A stretch of DNA of 64,000 nt, from NCBI RefSeq assembly GCF_036227485.1, contig NZ_CP109479.1, positions 9,052,001 to 9,116,000 of the forward strand, in the 5' to 3' direction. The position numbers were made by a program, and so were the translations under genes. Under the pieces are notes generated by a model that made no database searches, had not been told where the DNA came from, and saw only the letters and a list, made by a program, of their open reading frames with translations. The stretch is from Streptomyces sp. NBC_01451 (GTDB lineage: Bacteria > Actinomycetota > Actinomycetes > Streptomycetales > Streptomycetaceae). Shown here piece by piece: positions 59,947 to 64,000 of the stretch (its first letter is position 1; each line of letters starts with the position of its first letter).

Positions 59947-60083
59947 GGGGTCATTCCTGGTGTAGGAGGCGGAAACTCTCGGTGGCCGCAGGAGGTCTCG
60001 GGCGATCGTGCGGGCCGCAGGGAAGGGACGGGGCTCAGCAGGCGGTCGGGGCGGGCGGTGGCGAATCGGTGGCCAGGACTCAG

Positions 60084-60503
60084 TCAGGGCTGCTCGGCAG
60101 TACCGCCTGCCGATGCCGCGAGAACCGTCTGCAACCGGGTGGCGGTGACGATGCCCAGGGCGAAGCCGTCGTCGTCGACGACGGGCAGAGCCGTCAGCGA
60201 GCGCTCACGCAGGTCGGCGGTCACGTCCGCAGCCGGCATGCCGGGGCGCGCGAACGCGCTGTGGTCATGTGCCATGTCACGAACGCGGGTGTTCTCGGTG
60301 TACCCGGGCTTCGCTCCATGGGCGGCGAGCTGATCGCGGGTGACGATGCCGGCGCATCGCCCGGTGTCGTCCCGGACGGGGACGAATTCGGTGTGCGACC
60401 CCCGGAGTACGTCGAGGGCCCTGTCGATGCTGCTGTGGTCACTGACCTGGATTTCTGGCGCGAGCATCGCGTCGGCGGCGGTGGGGTGCGTAGAGGAGGG
60501 CAT
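60084..60503 (-). CDS. Twin CBS-domain protein (hypoxic-response type)
   Basis: A 139-residue protein consisting of two CBS domains: AADAMLAPEIQVSDHSSIDRAL with GIVTRDQLAA, and VRDMAHDHSAFARPGMPAADV with ALPVVDDDGFALGIVTATRL. Stand-alone CBS pairs bind adenine nucleotides or other ligands; size and layout recall M. tuberculosis Hrp1 (Rv2626c), a DosR-regulated protein. The ATG at 60503 has GGAG nine bases upstream. It follows the ArsR-3 gene on the same strand and overlaps the ancestral end of that gene's tail only slightly, if at all. Confidence 0.87.
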   Translation of the reverse strand: MPSSTHPTAADAMLAPEIQVSDHSSIDRALDVLRGSHTEFVPVRDDTGRCAGIVTRDQLAAHGAKPGYTENTRVRDMAHDHSAFARPGMPAADVTADLRERSLTALPVVDDDGFALGIVTATRLQTVLAASAGGTAEQP

Positions 60504-60534
60504 CGTCGGCTCCGGGGACAGGAGGGCCACAGCG

Positions 60535-60905
60535 TCAGGCCGGGCGAGGTCGAGGTCGAGGGGGGAGGATCGCGGCAGGCGTCGCCTGGAGACCCGCGAG
60601 GAGGTCGGCCTGGCCCGCCAGGACACCACTGAGGATGCAGCGGGCCGCGGTCAGCAGGTTGGTCACCTCGGGGTGGTGAGGCGGTAGTGGACGGTGGAGC
60701 CTTCCCTGCGCGTGGCCACCAGATTCGCGCGGCGCAGGATGGCCAGCTGCTGCGACAGGTGGGCGGCTTCGACGCCGACCTCAGGGAGCATCTCGGCCAC
60801 GGTGTACGAGCGCGAACTGAGCAGTTCCAGCACGCGGATGCGCACCGGGTGACCGAGGGTTTTGAAGAACTCGGCCTTGAGCTGGTACAGCGGTGGTGTG
60901 CTCAC
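60535..60905 (-). pseudogene. ArsR-family regulator (paralogue 3) with C-terminal frameshift
   Basis: The frame from the GTG at 60905 gives an 80-residue protein: TPPLYQLKAEFFKTLGHPVR, AAHLSQQLAILRRANLVATR and the wing, then stops at 60663 after RLTTPR. The missing tail is present in another frame, TTPEVTNLLTAARCILSG and LAGQADLLAGLQATPAA, ending at 60535, so a single G appears lost at about 60670. The winged helix is complete, but the dimerisation helix is lost, so the product may not dimerise. It overlaps the STAS stop (GTGA). Confidence 0.75.
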
Positions 60906-61228
60906 GCCGTGGCCAGGTCGGCCAGGGCGGAGCGGAGGTCGGGGTAGATCCGGATGAACCCGGTCGTGTCTCCGCTCAGCAGCGGAGCGGGGCGGTCGAG
61001 CAGTCCGCACACGGCCAGCCCGCTCTGGGCGGCGCGCAGCACGGCGGCCTCCCCCTCCGTGCTCCAGCCGAGCAGGCCGGACATGTCGAGCACGAGGATG
61101 CCGTTCGAGCGGGAGCGGACCCAGTCCACGGCCCCGTCGAAGCGGTGCGTGTCCTGACTGCCCAGGAAGCCGAACAAGTGCAGCACGCCCACGCCGTCGT
61201 GCTCCGTGGAGTCCCAGCGCATGCTCAC
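60902..61228 (-). CDS. STAS-domain anti-sigma factor antagonist
   Basis: A 108-residue STAS domain: GVLHLFGFLGSQDTHRFDG, ILVLDMSGLLGWSTEGEAAV and SGDTTGFIRIYPDLRSALADL. The Ser/Thr pair in GWSTEGE is where antagonists of this class are phosphorylated by RsbW-type kinases. The GTG at 61228 overlaps the zinc-ribbon stop (GTGA), with an ATG two codons on. Its stop overlaps the ArsR-3 start. Paralogue of the frameshifted STAS gene at 48232. Confidence 0.82.
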   Translation of the reverse strand: MSMRWDSTEHDGVGVLHLFGFLGSQDTHRFDGAVDWVRSRSNGILVLDMSGLLGWSTEGEAAVLRAAQSGLAVCGLLDRPAPLLSGDTTGFIRIYPDLRSALADLATA

Positions 61229-61431
61229 CACCGCCCCAGTCGCTGCCAGAAGCGCAGCGGGCCGGTCCGCGCCGGCTTGCGGCGGGTGCCGGACATGGAC
61301 TGGACGAGGCGGGAACTCCCGCATCGTGAACACCGTCCCTGGCTGTCCAACGCGGAGGGCCGGCACAGCAGTCCGCACGCCGAGCAGAGCAGGACGGGAG
61401 CACTCGTGCCGCGAATCGGCGTGACGCGCAT
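61225..61431 (-). CDS. Small zinc-ribbon protein (copy 2)
   Basis: A 68-residue protein, MRVTPIRGTSAPVLLCSACG, with Cys pairs CSACGLLC and CSRCGSSRL. It is the homologue of the protein at 49499. The ATG at 61431 has a perfect AGGAGG four bases upstream. It is first in an operon with STAS and ArsR-3, joined by GTGA overlaps, and is preceded by the operator at 61456. Function unknown. Confidence 0.78.
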   Translation of the reverse strand: MRVTPIRGTSAPVLLCSACGLLCRPSALDSQGRCSRCGSSRLVQSMSGTRRKPARTGPLRFWQRLGRW

Positions 61432-61455
61432 CGCACCTCCTAGGTAATCCATCAA

Positions 61456-61471
61456 TTGCCAATCTTAGCAA
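61456..61471. promoter_or_regulatory. ArsR-type operator before the zinc-ribbon/STAS/ArsR-3 operon
   Basis: TTGCCAATCTTAGCAA, TTGC-N8-GCAA, one base from the perfect palindrome at 49716-49731. It lies 24 bases upstream of the zinc-ribbon start and also faces the small gene at 61619 on the other strand. Confidence 0.75.
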
Positions 61472-61618
61472 CTGATAACGTACGCAGCCAGTGACTGTCC
61501 CTTCCGGGGCGGGGCGGGGCAGCCGCATCCACCGCTGAAGTACCGGCGGGGAAGCACGACTTCACATGACGTCGCAGTCGCGTGGGGCGGGTGCGACGGC
61601 AGGCACGGGAGGCGATGA

Positions 61619-61816
61619 ATGAGTGAAGGACACGAGTCCGCGTTGCGTCGGCTGGCGGCGGAGCTGCGGCAGGCGCGTGTCGAGGCGGAAGGGCGCGGGG
61701 ACGCGTGGTCGGCCGCCGTGCACACTGTGGATCTCGAGGAGGTCGAGCGCGTGGGGCGTGAGCTGGGCGTGGACCTCACGGGCGGGGTGGACCAGGCCGG
61801 TGCGGTGCGAGGCTGA
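61619..61816 (+). CDS. Small acidic helical protein of unknown function
   Basis: A 65-residue protein beginning MSEGHESALRRLAAELRQAR, with charged amphipathic helices (VHTVDLEEVERVGRELGVD) and a Gly-rich end. GGGAGG precedes the start. I do not recognise a family. It diverges from the zinc-ribbon operon across the operator at 61456 and could be under the same control. Confidence 0.55.
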   Translation: MSEGHESALRRLAAELRQARVEAEGRGDAWSAAVHTVDLEEVERVGRELGVDLTGGVDQAGAVRG

Positions 61817-62136
61817 TGAGCCGATCGCGGCCGGGGTCCTTGTCTCTGTCTCCGTCCTGCGCGGGCGCGCAGGCGGAGGACCGGGTGGCGGGACATCCCG
61901 GACGACTGCCGATGAGGCGACCCTTGCTCCGGCTCGTCGCGCTGACGTTCCGTGAGGCACTGTCTCTCCCAACGGGATGGACGGTGACAGGCTCCGCGGA
62001 GACGATCACCGACGCGTACCGACAGGACCGCTACTGCCTGCCGCTGCGGGCGCGGCCGGACGACCGGTATGAGCAGCTCGTGCGGATCCGTCCACGGATC
62101 GGCACCGGATACCGCCTCGTCCGCGACGTGTCCTGA
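61816..62136 (+). pseudogene. C-terminal fragment of a PPOX-fold gene
   Basis: From about 61965 the frame reads PTGWTVTGSAETITDAYRQD and VRIRPRIGTGYRLVRD, matching the C-terminal half of the PPOX proteins at 47369 (TGWTVTVAGPAEVITD, VRVHPQTVSGFRLARG) and 57797. The preceding part of the frame shows no PPOX N-terminus (a possible Moco- or flavin-binding half is missing), so it is a truncated copy. Confidence 0.65.
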
Positions 62137-62263
62137 CGGACGCGGTCCTCTGAAAGTCACCTCGCAGAGTGCCCGGCCCACCCGTCCGACCTGCTCCTAC
62201 GGCCGGGGCCCGGGACTGTTCCACGGAAGACCAGCACCAGCCCGGACACGGAGGCCGGCTCAC

Positions 62264-63496
62264 ATGACTCCCAGCAGCCATCCCCGCATACCCTCTCCCG
62301 GCAGGCCACGGCCTGCCTTCGGTCTCCAGGCGCACGTCCGCACGGCTTGTGCTCCCACGGTGGCCGCCGTCATCGCCTGCGTCCCGGGAGCGGTCATGAC
62401 CGAATCGGACCATGACCCCGACACCGACCTGTGTCGCATCAGCGCCGACACCGACGGCCTCCTCTCCCTGCTGCGGCTGCGCACGCTCCTGCGTGAGCGC
62501 CTCGGTACGGAACTGATCCACCTGGGCGATCCGGTCCTCGACGCCGCGGCCACCGGCAAGATCAGCCAACGGCTGTGTGTGCCCGTCGGCACCGCCCGGG
62601 AGCGTGCCCTGCTCGACACCGAGGCCGACCACCGCGTCATCCAGCATCTGATCCTCAACCCCGACAGCGTCGACTCCTGTACGGGCAGGCGCCGCCGTAT
62701 CGCACTGATCTCCAACGCCTCCGCTGTCGCCGACCTCGGCCCCCTGCCCGCTGCCACCGTCCTGCCGGGCCTGGAATCCACCGCCGCCCACCTGCGCCGC
62801 GCCACCGGCCTGGACATCCACCCGCTGCCGGTCACCGCCCACACGCCCCAGGACCTGGCCACCACGGCCGCCGCACTGGCTCCCGGCTTCGCCGCACTGT
62901 GCCTCTCGCACACCCATCCCGTCTACGTCGCCGCTGTTCGCGCCGCCTTGGAACACACCGGCACTCCGGTAGTGGACACCACCGGCCACGCCCACGCGGT
63001 CGCCGTGGCCGCCGCCACCCTCAATGCCCTGCGCCATAAAGCGGTCCCCACGAGGACCGCCCGCGTGATCCTCGCCGGCGCCGACCGCGGCGGAGACCTC
63101 TGTGGCCTCCTCCTCGCCCTCGGTGTCAGCAGCCTCACCCTGCATGAACCCGGCGCACCCCCCAAGGATCCGGCCCGCCCCGCCGACCTTCTCGTCGACC
63201 TGACCGGCCTGCCCGCCCCCGAGGACGGCACGCCCGTGCTGCGCGCCAGCCCCCAAGAGCTGCCCCCGCTCCAGGGGACCGCCCACCGGCCGCACCCGCT
63301 CCACGCTCTTCCGGCCCTGCTCGCCACCGCTGCACACACCCGGCGTCTCACCCACCACAATCTCCTGACCGCCACCCGTGCCCTGGCCGGGCTGGCCGGC
63401 CCTGGCCAGCTGCTTCCTTCCATCGACCAACCCGGGGTCGCCCAGGCCCTGACCGCCGCGCTGGCCCGCGACCCGGCGCACTCCACCGATGCCTGA
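62264..63496 (+). CDS. Malic-enzyme-like protein lacking catalytic residues
   Basis: A 410-residue protein that follows the order of NAD-malic enzymes but is highly diverged. An ACT-like N-terminus (AHVRTACAPTVAAVIACVPG) is followed by TGKISQRLCVPVGTARERA, the block IALISNASAVADLGPLPAAT (compare VTDGTAVLGLGxIGP), LAPGFAALCLSHTHP, GTPVVDTTGHAHAVAVAAAT (compare PVFHDDQHGTA) and a Rossmann segment RVILAGADRGGDLCGLLLAL. The catalytic Tyr (YTPGV), the Lys and the metal-binding Glu/Asp residues are not kept, so a binding or regulatory role is more likely than malate decarboxylation. The ATG at 62264 follows GGAGG. Confidence 0.7.
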   Translation: MTPSSHPRIPSPGRPRPAFGLQAHVRTACAPTVAAVIACVPGAVMTESDHDPDTDLCRISADTDGLLSLLRLRTLLRERLGTELIHLGDPVLDAAATGKISQRLCVPVGTARERALLDTEADHRVIQHLILNPDSVDSCTGRRRRIALISNASAVADLGPLPAATVLPGLESTAAHLRRATGLDIHPLPVTAHTPQDLATTAAALAPGFAALCLSHTHPVYVAAVRAALEHTGTPVVDTTGHAHAVAVAAATLNALRHKAVPTRTARVILAGADRGGDLCGLLLALGVSSLTLHEPGAPPKDPARPADLLVDLTGLPAPEDGTPVLRASPQELPPLQGTAHRPHPLHALPALLATAAHTRRLTHHNLLTATRALAGLAGPGQLLPSIDQPGVAQALTAALARDPAHSTDA

Positions 63497-63686
63497 GCCC
63501 GCGACCGCCGCAGGACACCCATGACGAACCCTCACTCGGGGGCAGCCCGAGCACATCACGGACAAAGACACCGCGACGAACCGTCCGCCGCCTGGCCGCT
63601 CTGACACCGAGGCTGCGCGGCTGCTCTCGGGCCACCCAGGGCGGCGGGTGTAGTCATAACGTGAAGGGGGCCGCGTCTGGCACGCC

Positions 63687-63755
63687 GTGCACATGAAGGA
63701 GTACGGCCGCCTGACCGTGCGCGCCCCGGCGCAGGCTGTGGCGCCGTCCGTCCGT
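63687..63755 (+). pseudogene. Internal fragment of a PPOX-fold gene
   Basis: Reads VHMKEYGRLTVRAPAQAVAP, matching the middle strand pair of the PPOX protein at 47369 (WEYGRLVVRTPVQAAAVPL). Nothing before or after continues the fold. The rest of 63497-63817 shows no gene that I can support. Confidence 0.4.
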
Positions 63756-63817
63756 GACGTTCGCTTCGCCCGCAAGATTGATACAGGCACACTGCGAGTG
63801 GAGCGTGACGGGCTTGC

Positions 63818-64000
63818 TACGACTACGTCGCCGTCATGCGCTCGGTCGAGGACAGCTGTCAGCGGCTGGGCATCTTGGAGATCGACTTCGTCTTCGTGCA
63901 CGACACCGGCTCCGATCGCCTTGGCGACACGACGCATGGGAGCAGCAGTTCGACCTGGCAGTGAACGGCTGCTTTCGGGCTCTCGCCGAGTCACATGACC
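63818..64000 (+). pseudogene. Aldo/keto reductase fragment at window edge
   Basis: Reads YDYVAVMRSVEDSCQRLGI and LEIDFVFVHDTGSDR, matching aldo/keto reductases of the D-threo-aldose 1-dehydrogenase (L-fucose dehydrogenase) type (YDAVLRSIEDSLQRLGLDRIDI, FVHDP). After a frameshift the fit resumes as FDLAVNGCFRALAESH to the end of the window. No N-terminus with the cofactor Asp/Tyr is visible upstream, so it is probably a remnant; its far end is outside the window. Confidence 0.6.

Noticed and set aside
62006..63994. 662-codon minus-strand frame over the malic-enzyme-like gene
   Set aside because: Gly/Val-rich repeats typical of antisense frames in high-GC DNA; the plus strand has ribosome site, domain order and codon bias.

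Overview
The window is a high-GC, gene-dense stretch of an actinomycete chromosome, almost certainly Streptomyces or a close relative. The signs are many GTG starts, GTGA/ATGA translational overlaps, twin-arginine and secreted glycoside hydrolases, LacI-controlled sugar genes and a phenylacetate operon. No rRNA, tRNA or CRISPR array was seen.

Layout. (1) 1-4400: a truncated D-2-hydroxyacid dehydrogenase, a GH36-type alpha-galactosidase and its divergent LacI regulator. (2) 4400-13360: a short-chain dehydrogenase remnant, a nucleotide-sugar epimerase, a translationally coupled GT2 / DUF2064 / methyltransferase run, a membrane molybdopterin oxidoreductase pair, a GT-C-like membrane protein and a two-component system. 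(3) 13450-29250: carbohydrate acquisition. It holds an orphan binding protein with a LacI regulator, a decayed alpha-L-rhamnosidase, a secreted GH43-ricin protein, a complete ABC sugar importer, a second LacI regulator and two intact GH78-type rhamnosidases. Palindromes centred on CG, of the LacI operator type, sit in the control regions. (4) 29325-34093: sugar-acid catabolism (zinc dehydrogenase, FAH-type hydrolase, IclR regulator, IlvD/EDD dehydratase, SDR fragment), matching a non-phosphorylative rhamnose/fucose/arabinose route whose SDR step has decayed here. (5) 34142-41706: paaABCDE phenylacetyl-CoA epoxidase with a PaaR-like site, a copper-binding four-helix protein, a cobalamin riboswitch driving cbtB-cbtA, and an acyl-CoA dehydrogenase behind a KstR-type palindrome. 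(6) 41775-44661: an IS5-family transposase remnant split by a group II intron whose ends I can propose from exon rejoining.

(7) 44715-64000: the most unusual part, a redox/hypoxia-type island. Three ArsR-family genes (one frameshifted) plus a fourth remnant lie beside repeated accessory genes: small zinc ribbons, STAS-domain antagonists, RsbW-like ATPases and PPOX-fold proteins. There are also a SulP transporter, a ComB-like protein, a universal stress protein and a CBS pair. At the centre is a six-gene membrane complex related to group 4 hydrogenases / complex I whose large subunit lacks both nickel-binding CxxC motifs (an energy-converting-hydrogenase-related, Ehr-type complex). The gene order recalls Mycobacterium tuberculosis Rv0080-Rv0087. 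I find one operator pattern, TTGC-N8-GCAA, upstream of five units of the island, suggesting a single ArsR-paralogue regulon. The island ends with a malic-enzyme-like protein that appears to have lost its catalytic residues, flanked by PPOX and aldo/keto reductase fragments.
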